A stretch of 5,817 nt of DNA from CAYVAP01 sp964343195. GTDB taxonomy: Bacteria; Bacteroidota; Bacteroidia; J057. Below are positions 5,778-5,817 of the stretch, piece after piece (position 1 is the stretch's first letter; the number at the start of each line of letters is the position of its first letter). A program made the translations under genes and the position numbers. The notes beneath the pieces are model-generated. The model saw only the letters and a program-made list of their open reading frames with translations. It did not search any database and had not been told where the DNA came from. The stretch lies in the NCBI GenBank assembly GCA_964343195.1, contig CAYFIR010000218.1, forward strand, positions 1 through 5,817, read 5' to 3'.

Positions 5778-5817
5778 TCTTCTCTAAAAGGGTGAAAATC
5801 AGAGGGTTTTGTGCCAA

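Overview
The window looks like part of a mobile or plasmid-like element from a Bacteroidota bacterium. This assignment is an inference. It rests on the family resemblance of three proteins: a Bacteroidota-style AbiEi-like protein, an excisionase-type helix-turn-helix protein, and a Toprim/DUF3854-like primase fused to an AAA+/SF3-like ATPase. A TAnnTTTG-type promoter element upstream of the helix-turn-helix gene also fits. No rRNA, tRNA, integrase, transposase, relaxase or CRISPR array is visible, so chromosomal element, plasmid and phage satellite cannot be told apart.

All four genes I accept lie on the minus strand, so transcription runs from high to low coordinates. First comes a 438-residue protein of unknown function (5777-4461) whose C-terminal half holds two copies of a W-x-G-containing module. 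A 94-109 bp gap follows, carrying two adjacent 10-bp palindromes (TGGCGCGCCA twice) and a TAGCTTTG promoter-like element. Next are a small helix-turn-helix protein (about 4351-4034) and an 876-residue primase-helicase-like protein (4037-1407), joined by an ATGA stop/start overlap and a strong Shine-Dalgarno sequence.

Downstream lies a gap of about 450-550 bp (853/961-1406) with no credible gene and dense repeat structure. It contains a 14-bp GGGGAATATTCCCC palindrome, repeated TTATTGG heptamers, two copies of a 15-bp direct repeat, two copies of a GTTATTGAATAACG palindrome, and a 115-bp dyad. In the dyad, three 9-bp repeats face three inverted 9-bp repeats around an 18-bp perfect palindrome. 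The last gene (852-22) is an AbiEi-like protein, possibly shortened at its C-terminus; any AbiEii partner would lie beyond the left edge.

A working model (inference) is that the helix-turn-helix protein and primase-helicase form a replication operon controlled by the tandem palindromes, that the repeat-rich gap is the replication origin used by that machinery, and that the AbiEi-like gene is an accessory stability or defence gene. The 438-residue gene is visibly more AT-rich than the primase gene and may have a separate history or a regulatory role.
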